Positions 55,285-63,779 of a stretch of DNA of 64,000 nt are shown here, piece by piece. Position numbers and translations under genes: made by a program. The stretch's first letter is position 1, and the number at the start of each line of letters is the position of its first letter. Origin of the DNA: Dyadobacter psychrotolerans (GTDB lineage Bacteria; Bacteroidota; Bacteroidia; Cytophagales; Spirosomataceae); the NCBI RefSeq assembly GCF_004349265.1, contig NZ_SMFL01000005.1, forward strand, positions 372,301 to 436,300, written 5' to 3'. The notes under the pieces are model-generated. The model saw only the letters and a program-made list of their open reading frames with translations, did not search any database and had not been told where the DNA came from.

Positions 55285-55345
55285 TTTTTTTGATTTTAAA
55301 TTTGAAATCAGGAAGTTATCTGATTAAATATCAGTGTATTGATTC

Positions 55346-55377
55346 AAAAAAACCGGAGCAATGAATCACCACTCCGG
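55346..55377 (-). terminator. Rho-independent terminator of the minus-strand hydrolase gene
   Basis: CCGGAG (55353-55358) pairs with CTCCGG (55372-55377). Read on the minus strand the stem is followed by seven T residues. It lies 24 bp beyond the stop of the gene at 55401 and 60-odd bp after the PAS-kinase gene. Confidence 0.75.
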
Positions 55378-55400
55378 CTTTAAGTCCGGCACTTTGTGAT

Positions 55401-56570
55401 TTACATCGCAGATGCCTTTCCACCGGTGATTGTAATTCCCGCAGGAAAAACAAAGTTTTCGTCGTGACGCTGAGAAAAAGATTTTTCAATAAGTTCTTTG
55501 CGGCGCACGGCCTTTCCTTTAAAAATTACTTTGCCATTCTGGCTGACGGTAATTTCTTTATCCAGGTTCATCATCTTATCGTTAAGCAGGATGTGCAGCG
55601 TTTCGTTGTCGTTTTTATCGATACTGATCTGCTGACCTTTGTATGAAACAAAAACTGAATTTTGCTTTTTAGCAGAAGATTCCGGTACAGCCAGCCAATA
55701 GAATTCCGTGCGTACTTCATCGTCTTGTATCCAGTTGACTTTTGCCGGGTAAGGATTTCTTTTGAACTTAGCCATCCATGGCACACTGATAGTATCCTGT
55801 CTGTTCATCCAGTGCGGCATGCCAGCCATGATGTAGGCATCGTGTACAAACCCGCCTTTGTCTGTGACCTGTAATGAGTCCAGTGTTTTCGACCATTCCT
55901 TTGCCAGTCCATTTCGGTTGTAGGCGCCATCTTTTTCACCGACAGCCATCCAGAAAGGCAGATTTCTTAAATTCAAAACCTGAGCGTCTCCGGGGTGACC
56001 GGCCATCATTGCTGCAGCGGCCCAGTGATCTGCCAACCGCGGAGCGAGTTGGTAAACCCCGTCTCCACCGGCTGAGTAGCCCATCACGTAAACCTTATTA
56101 GGATTGACATCTTCCATGATCACTGCATCGGCAATGGCTCTTTCAAGCAAACCATCTACCGGTTTTTGGTGCCACATATTCCAGGTATTTGACGGCGAGC
56201 GAGGAACGAAGTAGACACCTTCGGCAGGCGTGTAGAGTTTTTGCTGATTTCTATACTGACCGTCGTTCATCTTCGCCGGACCGTTTCCGCCGCCATGCAA
56301 CGAGATATACAAACTTCTTCCGTCAGCAGGTTTTGATCCAAAAATTTTAGTTGTAAAGATCAGACTGTCTGTGCCGATTAGAATCTTTTGACTGACCCAG
56401 TCTTCTTTTGCGGTAGGAGTAAATTTTTCCTTGTATGCTTTTAACACCTTTTCAGTTTCGGATCCGGCTTCTTTTAGTGTCAGACCTTTAACCGCCGGCT
56501 GCGCCTGTAACGAAACAATAACTGTAAAAAGAAAAACAAGTTGAGACAACGATGTTTTTATAAAGAACAT
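55401..56570 (-). CDS. Secreted alpha/beta-hydrolase (esterase/PHB-depolymerase-like)
   Basis: 389 residues from the ATG at 56570, which gives a clean signal peptide (MFFIKTSLSQLVFLF ... LQAQ). A longer frame with a TTG start at 56654 is rejected. The oxyanion region is SLHGGGNGP, the nucleophile is in GYSAGGDGVY, a likely catalytic Asp in VGEKDGAYN, and the His in MPHWMNRQD. This is the dienelactone-hydrolase/PHB-depolymerase type of periplasmic esterase; substrate unknown. Confidence 0.82.
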   Translation of the reverse strand: MFFIKTSLSQLVFLFTVIVSLQAQPAVKGLTLKEAGSETEKVLKAYKEKFTPTAKEDWVSQKILIGTDSLIFTTKIFGSKPADGRSLYISLHGGGNGPAKMNDGQYRNQQKLYTPAEGVYFVPRSPSNTWNMWHQKPVDGLLERAIADAVIMEDVNPNKVYVMGYSAGGDGVYQLAPRLADHWAAAAMMAGHPGDAQVLNLRNLPFWMAVGEKDGAYNRNGLAKEWSKTLDSLQVTDKGGFVHDAYIMAGMPHWMNRQDTISVPWMAKFKRNPYPAKVNWIQDDEVRTEFYWLAVPESSAKKQNSVFVSYKGQQISIDKNDNETLHILLNDKMMNLDKEITVSQNGKVIFKGKAVRRKELIEKSFSQRHDENFVFPAGITITGGKASAM

Positions 56571-56832
56571 AGCATATTTTTTAAAAAAAATTAAGAAGTT
56601 GCAAGGTATGGAAAGTTTTAAACAGCCAAGTAGTCCTGTTTGTAATCCAGGCAAATTTTGTTAAAGAGTATGTGAATTTATCAGTTAATCATACCACTAA
56701 AAGCTTGAACTGCATCAAAAATGCCAAAAATTGGGTAGGGGCTAATATTATTAAAATGTTACCACTACTCTGGAGCAGAATTTTAAACTTTCTTTTTGCG
56801 GTAATTTAAATGATGGATTCAAGCTCGACAAT

Positions 56833-58497
56833 ATGAATGATTCTGAACTTCTACTAAAACGATACTTTCCCTGGCTGTTGCTTTTAGGCATCGCACTTAA
56901 CATTCCCGGATTGTGGCTGGATGTGATGGAGCCCGACGGTGCGCTTTATGCAACCATCGCTAAACACATGGTGCTACATAATGACTGGATTAATCTTTTC
57001 GGAAACGGCAGTGACTGGCTGGATAAACCGCATTTTCCTTTTTGGATGGCAGCTATCAGTTACAAGATATTCGGTATCAACGGTTTTGCCTATAAACTTC
57101 CTGCTTTTCTGTTTTGGCTTTTAAGTCTTTATTATACCTATCTGACAGCAAGAGACCTGTTCAATTCTTCGGTGGCGAGAATATCGGTGCTCATCTACAC
57201 GGTGGCACTGCACAGCACCCTTGCGAATTTCGATGTGCGAGCAGAGCCCTATCTGACTGCCTGTGTGACAGCAGCAGTGTGGCACATGCTTAAAGTTTAC
57301 CGTAAAGAAAAGGGGTGGCATATTGTGGCTGCCGGCATTTTCATTGCCTGCGCGATGATGACCAAAGGAATTTTTGTGCTGATCACAATTGGCGGAGGCT
57401 GGGTAATATTTTGGGCACTTACAAAACAGTGGGAACAATTTGTGAATTACCGATGGTGGCTTGTTTTGGCTTTATCATTTGTCTTCATTTTACCGGAATT
57501 GTATAGTCTGTATGTTCAGTTTGACCTGCATCCGGAGAAGGTAGTTTTTGGTCAGACAAACGTTTCAGGTGTAAAATTCTTTTTCTGGGATAGTCAGTTT
57601 GGAAGGTTTTTTAACACCGGACCTATTAAGGGAAAAGGTGATCCGACTTTCTTTTTGCACACCTCTTTATGGGCGTTTCTTCCCTGGTCGATTGGTTTGG
57701 TTGCAGGTGTAGTTTACCTGATTCGTTTCGATAAAAGCAGAGATCCGCAGCGCTGGATTATTTATGGAAGTGCCCTGATTACTTTCCTGATGTTTTCGAT
57801 GTCAAAGTTTCAGCTGCCGCACTATATCGTCATGGAGTTTCCTTATTTTGCTATCATCACCGGATACTTTTTCTATCAAATGTCCGTGAGCACCAAGCTG
57901 GGTAAACTCGTTTCTGCCCAGTCAGTGCTGGTTTATATTCTGGCCTTGGCAATATCGGGACTATTTTATATCACCCACATGGAAAACGCGGTATTGGGCA
58001 TTATTCTCACCGTTTCTATTGCGATTGGATCCACTCTGCTGCGTTACAAAAATCCATTACAACAATTGATGTATAAGAGTTACGCTTCAGCAATGATGCT
58101 TTATATATTTCTCTTCTGTTTCTTTTATCCGTTTTTGCTTAAATATCAGTCTGGTGGCGAAGCAGCAAAGCTCATTCCAGACGAAAAGGAACACCTGCCT
58201 GTTGCAGCTTATGGCTCTTTTTCCTATGCTTTTGAATTTTATTCACCCGGAGATGTAAAGCTTATCCGGAGCAACAATGAGCTTGACAATTTTATCAAAG
58301 ACAATCCATGCTTTATCTACACGACCGCAGCGGTCGGCGATAGTCTGATCAAATCCGGCGTGGATGCCCAGGTAGTCGGCTCGCCGGAATTCTTCCACAT
58401 CACCAGGCTTAAAATGGGTTTTTTAAATCATGAAAAACGGACTCAAACATTACAAAAGCGATATTTGTTGTATGTCAACGATCCGGAGTATGACTAA
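56833..58497 (+). CDS. ArnT/PMT-like GT-C glycosyltransferase
   Basis: 554 residues with about 11-12 transmembrane helices in the first 430 residues and a small soluble tail. The first periplasmic loop carries MEPDGALYATIAKHM (about 32-46), the acidic motif typical of the GT39/GT83 family, and WLDKPHFPFWMAAISY is the family continuation. Such enzymes move a sugar from a polyprenyl-phosphate donor to lipid A or protein on the periplasmic side. The donor and acceptor are unknown. It is alone in its transcription unit. Confidence 0.88.
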   Translation: MNDSELLLKRYFPWLLLLGIALNIPGLWLDVMEPDGALYATIAKHMVLHNDWINLFGNGSDWLDKPHFPFWMAAISYKIFGINGFAYKLPAFLFWLLSLYYTYLTARDLFNSSVARISVLIYTVALHSTLANFDVRAEPYLTACVTAAVWHMLKVYRKEKGWHIVAAGIFIACAMMTKGIFVLITIGGGWVIFWALTKQWEQFVNYRWWLVLALSFVFILPELYSLYVQFDLHPEKVVFGQTNVSGVKFFFWDSQFGRFFNTGPIKGKGDPTFFLHTSLWAFLPWSIGLVAGVVYLIRFDKSRDPQRWIIYGSALITFLMFSMSKFQLPHYIVMEFPYFAIITGYFFYQMSVSTKLGKLVSAQSVLVYILALAISGLFYITHMENAVLGIILTVSIAIGSTLLRYKNPLQQLMYKSYASAMMLYIFLFCFFYPFLLKYQSGGEAAKLIPDEKEHLPVAAYGSFSYAFEFYSPGDVKLIRSNNELDNFIKDNPCFIYTTAAVGDSLIKSGVDAQVVGSPEFFHITRLKMGFLNHEKRTQTLQKRYLLYVNDPEYD

Positions 58498-58524
58498 GAC
58501 AGCGCTTTTTCAGATGAGAAAATC

Positions 58525-58818
58525 TTAATTTGAGCCAATCATTTGTTTAAATTCCTTCACTGCTTTTCTAAGCTGTTTGTCGGAAATGCCGCTGTATTGT
58601 ATTTCAACGATCTTTGATTGACGCCAGTCGAGTTTCTTTAATTTCCAGTATTTGGGATGATCCCTGCCAATTGGCGGCCGAAAATCTTCTTCCTTCGGAT
58701 CCTTAACCAAAACGTCCAGTCCAAGTCTCACTTCGGTTTCATTGTCTGCCAGGGGGATTTTTGTAATTACTTTTACCGTTCTTCCCGTCGGCAGTAAAAA
58801 GGTTTTTTCAAGCGTCAT
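58525..58818 (-). CDS. Hypothetical protein
   Basis: 97 residues, charged and soluble, no signal peptide. The C-terminal half is basic and helical (KLKKLDWRQSKIVEIQ, DKQLRKAVKEFKQM). No recognisable family. It is convergent with the glycosyltransferase gene and divergent from the alkaline phosphatase gene. A proper ATG and ordinary codon use favour a real gene. Confidence 0.55.
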   Translation of the reverse strand: MTLEKTFLLPTGRTVKVITKIPLADNETEVRLGLDVLVKDPKEEDFRPPIGRDHPKYWKLKKLDWRQSKIVEIQYSGISDKQLRKAVKEFKQMIGSN

Positions 58819-58944
58819 GATTCTTTTTATTTTTCAGCACACAAAGTTATTCATTACATTCTTAGCAGTTACTGCTTTAACAATTTGATAATACCGGCTC
58901 GATCTTTACGTTTGAGTAAGGCATCCTTTCCATGAAATAACAAA

Positions 58945-60027
58945 ATGAAGATATCTGTGTTTTTTACCTGCCTGATCCTCCTAAGTGGTTTCTGCTGCTA
59001 TTCCCAAAATATTTTCAAAAGGGAAAACAATTCGCCAAAGAATGTGATTTTAATGATTGGTGACGGTATGGGTACTTCCCAGATTTATGCCGGTATGGTA
59101 GCCAATAAAAATACGCTGAATCTGGAAAGGGCGCAGTTTATCGGTTTTCATAAAAATCAGTCGGCTGACAGTTTTATAACCGATTCAGCTGCTGGCGCTA
59201 CGGCCTTGTCCATTGGTAAAAAAACAAAAAACAGCGCTGTGGGCGTTGATGCAGATGGCAAGCCGCAAATGACTATTCTGGAAGCAGCAGAAAAAAAGGG
59301 TTTGGCCACCGGCATGGTGGTAACCTGCTCGATGACGCACGCTACGCCGGCTTCGTTTATTGCACATCAACCTTACCGGGGACTTACACAGGAAATTGCA
59401 GCGGACTTTCTTAAAACCGATATTGACGTTTTCATCGGCGGGGGAAGAAATGATTTTGACAAAAGAAAAGACGGACTTAACCTGATTGATAGTCTTAAAG
59501 CCCATGACTATCAAATTGCCGGATCGATTCTGGAAGTACAAAAAATAAAATCGGGGAAAATGGCTGGTTTTCTTGCAGATAAAGAACCACCGCGGTTTTC
59601 TGCAGGAAGAGCCGATCAACTTTCAAAATCGGCAGATGCCGCTATTGATATTCTTAAACAGAATAAGAAAGGTTTCTTTTTGATGGTAGAAGGTTCTCAG
59701 ATAGACTGGGGCGGGCATACCAACAATTTGAAATACATCACAGAAGAAGTCGTCGATTTTGATAAAGTTATTGGACAGGTTTTTGATTTTGCTCAAAAGG
59801 ATGGAAATACGCTGGTTATTATTACAGCCGACCACGAAACCGGTGGACTGTCCATCCGCGGAGGAAGCACTAAAACAGGAGAAATCAAAGGTTCGTTTTC
59901 AACCAAAAAACATACTGGTGTTATGATTCCCGTATTTGCTTTTGGGCCGGGAGCCGAAGCTTTCGCAGGGATCTATGAGAATACAGCCATCTTCGATAAA
60001 ATGATCGAAGCATTAAGACTTAAATGA
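58945..60027 (+). CDS. Alkaline phosphatase (PhoA-type superfamily)
   Basis: 360 residues, signal peptide (about 1-21). The metal/nucleophile motifs are all present: NVILMIGDGMG, DSAAGATAL with the phosphorylated Ser81, TCSMTHATPASFIAH, GSQIDWGGHTNN, and TADHETGG. The enzyme is shorter than E. coli PhoA (about 450 residues) because crown-domain insertions are missing, which is usual in Bacteroidota. It releases phosphate in the periplasm. Gene stands alone, convergent with the beta-barrel gene. Confidence 0.92.
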   Translation: MKISVFFTCLILLSGFCCYSQNIFKRENNSPKNVILMIGDGMGTSQIYAGMVANKNTLNLERAQFIGFHKNQSADSFITDSAAGATALSIGKKTKNSAVGVDADGKPQMTILEAAEKKGLATGMVVTCSMTHATPASFIAHQPYRGLTQEIAADFLKTDIDVFIGGGRNDFDKRKDGLNLIDSLKAHDYQIAGSILEVQKIKSGKMAGFLADKEPPRFSAGRADQLSKSADAAIDILKQNKKGFFLMVEGSQIDWGGHTNNLKYITEEVVDFDKVIGQVFDFAQKDGNTLVIITADHETGGLSIRGGSTKTGEIKGSFSTKKHTGVMIPVFAFGPGAEAFAGIYENTAIFDKMIEALRLK

Positions 60028-60040
60028 GATACTACTGAAT

Positions 60041-60637
60041 TTAAAAGCCAAATTTAACGCCGAAGGCTAAATTCACGATGTCGCTTAATTTAAGAAATCC
60101 GGTATTCTGAACGTAGCTGATCATCATCAAATCATAACTACCCAGTTCATAATACAGCTCCAAACCGCGTTTTCTTTTATTTGTATTTACAGTCCTGCCT
60201 ACTTTCCCACCAATATAGGCGCCCGGGCGGAAAGCCGTTGCCCACCAGTAATAACCCCTTGGATAGTAGGAGGGCCATTTGGTATCAAATTGTGGCCCGA
60301 ATGTATAGCTCAAATACATTCCCAGTGAAAATGGAGCGAAGTAATGCTCGTTTTTTAAAGCAATAAGCCAGGGAGAATAAGTGGTCTTCAGCGTGGTACT
60401 GATCAGGGCATCCCCACCGAATTTTTGCGGAAGAAAACCAAACAGAATGTCGGTTTCCAGGGTTTTGTTTTTGGAGCTATAACCCGGCCCGCCGGACATA
60501 AACCCGATGTTGCCGGCAAATTGCAGTTTCATGTGATCGGGAAGATACCAATGATTGGCCCCGTCGGCAAGCTGCTCTTCCTGTGCGGTGGCAGTCAGGC
60601 TCAGTAAAATTAAAAAAGGTAAAAGTATATTTTTCAT
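60041..60637 (-). CDS. Outer-membrane beta-barrel-like hypothetical protein
   Basis: 198 residues, signal peptide (about 1-18, LTATAQ). The mature sequence alternates in short aromatic-rich strands and ends with LAFGVKFGF, consistent with an outer-membrane barrel C-terminus. GYYWWATAFRPGAYIGGKVGR resembles other Bacteroidota acyloxyacyl-hydrolase-size barrels but I see no catalytic motif. It follows the metallophosphoesterase gene by 3 bp and is likely co-transcribed with it. Confidence 0.65.
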   Translation of the reverse strand: MKNILLPFLILLSLTATAQEEQLADGANHWYLPDHMKLQFAGNIGFMSGGPGYSSKNKTLETDILFGFLPQKFGGDALISTTLKTTYSPWLIALKNEHYFAPFSLGMYLSYTFGPQFDTKWPSYYPRGYYWWATAFRPGAYIGGKVGRTVNTNKRKRGLELYYELGSYDLMMISYVQNTGFLKLSDIVNLAFGVKFGF

Positions 60638-60640
60638 GTT

Positions 60641-61474
60641 CTAGTATTCTATTCTGTCCACTTTGTATCCGCCCTTCCAGGTTGTAACTACCATATAGCC
60701 TCTTGCGCCCATGCTGGTAGTTAAAAAGTAGTGAACGCTGTCATTATAAAATTCTCCGTCTTTGAATGTGTGCTGATGGCCGTATAAGCTGAATTTAACA
60801 TTGGGGTCACCTGCCAGAATCGACGCATATTTTTTTTCGAGGGCAGGGTCGAAATCCGCATCAAAAGGCGGAACATGCGCGACCACAATGGCATTTTTAT
60901 TTGAAGGGTTGTTCGTTAGCTGCGCGCGCAGCCAGTTCAGATTTGGAACAGAGCCATCAAAGGCATACTCGCGGGAATTGGTATTGATAAAAATGAATTT
61001 GTTATCGCCAAACTCAAAGGAATAATTCATAGGGCCGTACATACGTGCATATACGATAGGGCCGTTTGCTACCATATCGTGATTACCGATGACAGTAAGA
61101 TATGGATATTTAAGTTTGAGCATAATTTCATTGACCCACTTAAACTCCTGGCTGATGCCAAAGTCAGAAATGTCGCCTGCGTGCAAAACAAATGAGATTC
61201 CGTGCTGATCGTTAGCGCTTTTAACAAAATCGGCCGATTCGTCATACCAGCGCTGTGTATCACCCATTAGAATAAACCGCAGCGTGTCTTTGACAGGCAG
61301 GGATTTTATTCTTTCAAGATTCTTATTATTCAAATCCTTTTCGCTGTCTTTGAGGACTATTTCATTGGGATTATACTGAAACAGTGTGTCACAGGAAGTG
61401 GTGAAAATGGCAAGCAGTAAAAGAAATGAAAATGGAAGTAATGTGCTTTTCAAATGGTTAAGTTGATGATTCAT
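60641..61474 (-). CDS. Metallophosphoesterase lipoprotein (calcineurin-like)
   Basis: 277 residues from the ATG at 61474; a longer frame upstream would add 61 unstructured residues ahead of this signal and is rejected. The lipoprotein signal ends FTTSC. All metal-binding motifs are visible: MGDTQRW, HAGDISD, GNHDMV, VVAHVPP and GHQHTF. It hydrolyses a phosphoester at the cell envelope; substrate unknown. The barrel gene lies 3 bp downstream. Confidence 0.88.
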   Translation of the reverse strand: MNHQLNHLKSTLLPFSFLLLLAIFTTSCDTLFQYNPNEIVLKDSEKDLNNKNLERIKSLPVKDTLRFILMGDTQRWYDESADFVKSANDQHGISFVLHAGDISDFGISQEFKWVNEIMLKLKYPYLTVIGNHDMVANGPIVYARMYGPMNYSFEFGDNKFIFINTNSREYAFDGSVPNLNWLRAQLTNNPSNKNAIVVAHVPPFDADFDPALEKKYASILAGDPNVKFSLYGHQHTFKDGEFYNDSVHYFLTTSMGARGYMVVTTWKGGYKVDRIEY

Positions 61475-61499
61475 GGCAGAAGTGAACAATACGTTAAAC

Positions 61500-61543
61500 A
61501 AACAGGGAAGCAAAAGGAATGATTCCTGTCTGCTTCCCTGTTT
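61500..61543 (-). terminator. Perfect 13-bp hairpin after the porin-family gene
   Basis: AAACAGGGAAGCA (61500-61512) pairs with TGCTTCCCTGTTT (61531-61543), and the loop has a 5-bp stem of its own (AGGAA/TTCCT). It lies 19 bp beyond the stop of the minus-strand barrel gene at 61563 and 26 bp upstream of the metallophosphoesterase start. Confidence 0.75.
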
Positions 61544-61562
61544 GAGTATTTCAAATGGCTGA

Positions 61563-62141
61563 TTATTTTTTAACAGCAGGGATTGCCCAGAAAATACTGG
61601 CCTGGATAACGCTGTTTTTAAAATCAGGATTGATGTTTTGTCCGTTGAAATCTCCAACTTTCGACAGTCCTGCGATATATCTTACACCAATACCTAAACC
61701 GATGTTGGATTGATAGCCAATACCACCGGCTGCGGATAGGTCAAGGTTTTTAGCAAAGTTGTTGATGGTTTGGTCCGGAATATCAGTAGATGTTCTGAAA
61801 CTCGCCTGAGGCCCTAATTCAACATAGAATCCACCAGTCGTTTTTAGTCTGAACATAACCGGTACAGTTACATAGTTAACTTTAAAGTCTGTTTTGCTGC
61901 CTGCTCTGTCAACTTTGGCTCCCTGGGTTGAAAACAAGACCTCAGGCTGAATAGAAAAGTGCTCTCCGATACCGAAGTTTAAAAGACCACCTAAATGATA
62001 ACCTACACGTGCATCAGACTCAATATCTCCTCCTGTATAATTGCTGACGTTAATACCCGCTTTGGGACCGAAACTAAACGACTGAGCCATCGAAAACGTG
62101 CTGATGGCAACAAAAACCATGGTAACTAATAATTTTTTCAT
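61563..62141 (-). CDS. Porin-family outer-membrane beta-barrel protein (PF13568-like)
   Basis: 192 residues from the ATG at 62141 (11 residues shorter than the open frame; this start gives the signal peptide MKKLLVTMVFVAISTFSMAQ). The mature part is an 8-stranded barrel: FGPKAGINVSNYTGG, YHLGGLLNFGIGEHF, IQPEVLFSTQGAKV, and GIGVRYIAGLSKV. These small barrels are abundant and their function is mostly unknown. Strong terminator follows. Confidence 0.88.
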   Translation of the reverse strand: MKKLLVTMVFVAISTFSMAQSFSFGPKAGINVSNYTGGDIESDARVGYHLGGLLNFGIGEHFSIQPEVLFSTQGAKVDRAGSKTDFKVNYVTVPVMFRLKTTGGFYVELGPQASFRTSTDIPDQTINNFAKNLDLSAAGGIGYQSNIGLGIGVRYIAGLSKVGDFNGQNINPDFKNSVIQASIFWAIPAVKK

Positions 62142-62510
62142 TTCATTAATGTTTAAAGTAATCAATGCAGACAAGTAGAAATCGTCTAACTGAATTCTTA
62201 ATGCTACTAAGCTTCTTAATCCTGTTGGTGAATTTTCTGACTGATCCGTAAATAGAACTTATCCAATATCGTACCAACACCTGATTTCAGCATTCAAAAT
62301 CAAATTGCTGATAAAATTAGACCAAGTGAGCAAAATGGTCCACTTTTTAAGGCGAACAGCTGTGCAGGTGACGGAATAAGTTAGTAAACGGCTGAAATAC
62401 AGATCTTTGTTTGGGAAGATGTGTAGAATTTAGAGGAGAATTTTGCAAGTGTAAAGGCAGTATACGACATCTAAAAGGCTTATAATCAAAATTTTAATAA
62501 TTACAGGGCG
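62142..62510. other. 369-bp divergent intergenic region
   Basis: Lies between the porin-family gene (minus) and the esterase gene (plus). I found no ORF, no tRNA and no inverted repeat of more than a few bases. It presumably holds both promoters. Confidence 0.5.
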
Positions 62511-63320
62511 ATGGGAATATTAAGAATAGTAAATAAAGGTGTTAAGATTACGACCCGGTTTATTTTGCTGGTCGTGTTGTCAGCTGGTGTGTCAATGGCC
62601 CAGAATGCACCTGAAAAAATGGATCTTTATTTGCTGATTGGCCAATCGAACATGGCGGGAAGAGGTAAACTGTCAGAGACGACGCAACAAACAAATGAAA
62701 ATATCTGGGTAATAAACGGCAAAAACGAGTGGGTTATGGCAAAAGATCCGCTGCATTACGATAAGCCTGCGGCGGTCGGGGTAGGACCCGGACTTTCCTT
62801 TGCAAAAGCGATCTCCGAATATCATCCTGAAAAGAAAATCGGCCTTATTCCCTGCGCTGTTGGCGGAAGTGGGATTGATGATTGGGTAACAGGTAAAAAA
62901 CATGATCAAACCGGAATTTTTTCCTACGATTCCATGCTGGCAAGAGTTAAGGAAGCGCAGAAACATGGAAAGATTAAAGGAATTATCTGGCATCAGGGCG
63001 AATCGGATAGCTCACCGGAAAAGAGCGCAGTCTACGAGCAGAAGTTGACCGCATTTTTTAAACTCTTAAGGAAGCAGACAGGAACCAAAAAGACGCCGCT
63101 CATTCTGGGGACCCTGGGTGATTTTTATGTGGCTAAAAGGCCGGATGCTTCAAAGGTGAACCAGATTATGCACGATTACGCATCTAAGCATAAACATGCT
63201 TACGTAGTCTCATCTTCGGGGCTTACCGATTTAGGAGACGGTACTCATTTTAATACACAGTCGGCTCAGGAGCTGGGAAAGCGTTATGGGGAAATGTTTT
63301 TAAAGGTTTCCGGAAAATAA
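62511..63320 (+). CDS. SASA-family carbohydrate acetylesterase (CE6-like)
   Basis: 269 residues, signal peptide (about 1-28). Catalytic motifs are GQSNMAGRG with Ser46, PCAVGGSGIDDW, WHQGESDSS and His246 in DGTHFNTQ. It is a single-domain relative of the C-terminal half of the nan-operon esterase. CE6-type members remove acetyl groups from xylan or sialic acid. No linked glycan genes, so substrate is open. Confidence 0.88.
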   Translation: MGILRIVNKGVKITTRFILLVVLSAGVSMAQNAPEKMDLYLLIGQSNMAGRGKLSETTQQTNENIWVINGKNEWVMAKDPLHYDKPAAVGVGPGLSFAKAISEYHPEKKIGLIPCAVGGSGIDDWVTGKKHDQTGIFSYDSMLARVKEAQKHGKIKGIIWHQGESDSSPEKSAVYEQKLTAFFKLLRKQTGTKKTPLILGTLGDFYVAKRPDASKVNQIMHDYASKHKHAYVVSSSGLTDLGDGTHFNTQSAQELGKRYGEMFLKVSGK

Positions 63321-63381
63321 GGTAGGCGCAATGTGATTGGTATTCAGGAGAATAAAAATTTTCAGAAAAATTAAAGTTTAA

Positions 63382-63416
63382 TTAGTCGTACAATATTAAA
63401 AAATATCCTAAGTTTG
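63382..63416 (+). promoter_or_regulatory. Promoter of the tRNA-Asp gene
   Basis: TAAGTTTG at 63409-63416 is an exact match to the Bacteroidota -7 consensus TAnnTTTG. A weak -33 candidate (TTAG) is about 23 bp upstream. Transcription would begin near 63423, giving a leader of about 30 nt. Confidence 0.6.
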
Positions 63417-63454
63417 CACCACGTTACACCATAACGATGGTCGCAGCGAAGTCT

Positions 63455-63528
63455 GGTTTGGTAGTTCAGTTGGTTAGAATACATGCCTGTCACGCATGGG
63501 GTCGCGGGTTCGAGTCCCGTCCAGACCG
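63455..63528 (+). tRNA. tRNA-Asp (anticodon GTC)
   Basis: Acceptor GGTTTGG (63455-63461) pairs with CCAGACC (63521-63527) with one U-G pair. The anticodon stem is CATGC/GCATG around loop CTGTCAC (anticodon GTC), the T-arm is GCGGG-TTCGAGT-CCCGT, and the discriminator is G, as expected for Asp. The CCA end is not encoded (GCA follows). The gene is intact next to a downstream integrase. Confidence 0.97.
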
Positions 63529-63552
63529 CACATTTTTTTTGCAAAATTTAAG

Positions 63553-63590
63553 AAATCCTGTTAAAATTCAATTTTAACAGGATTTTTTTT
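63553..63590 (+). terminator. Strong rho-independent terminator after tRNA-Asp
   Basis: AAATCCTGTTAAAATT (63553-63568) and AATTTTAACAGGATTT (63570-63585) form a 16-bp near-continuous palindrome followed by more T residues. It would end the tRNA transcript. Confidence 0.9.
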
Positions 63591-63603
63591 GTGCTTTTGA
63601 TCT

Positions 63604-63680
63604 TCAAAATGTTCAAAATCGCTCAAAATTAAAAAGCGTCTTTCAGTGCGTCTTTTTATTTTTCAAAAAGACGCACTGAA
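63604..63680. repeat. Three TCAAAAT direct repeats and a 16-bp inverted repeat before the integrase gene
   Basis: TCAAAAT occurs at 63604-63610, 63613-63619 and 63623-63629, one helical turn apart. An inverted repeat follows: TTCAGTGCGTCTTTTT (63642-63657) against its complement at 63665-63680, with a 7-nt loop. They lie between the tRNA terminator and the integrase start. They may be integrase or excisionase binding sites, or a second terminator. Confidence 0.5.
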
Positions 63681-63779
63681 GTGCTTGTAATTAATTTTGA
63701 GTCAACCTGTTAAAGAGATTTACATCTTGCGTTTTTTGTGTAGCAATTCGACATTTGTTTAACCAAAACTTTTTATCAA

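Noticed and set aside
61475-61657. Extended N-terminus of the metallophosphoesterase
   Set aside because: It would translate the terminator of the barrel gene and precede a good lipoprotein signal.
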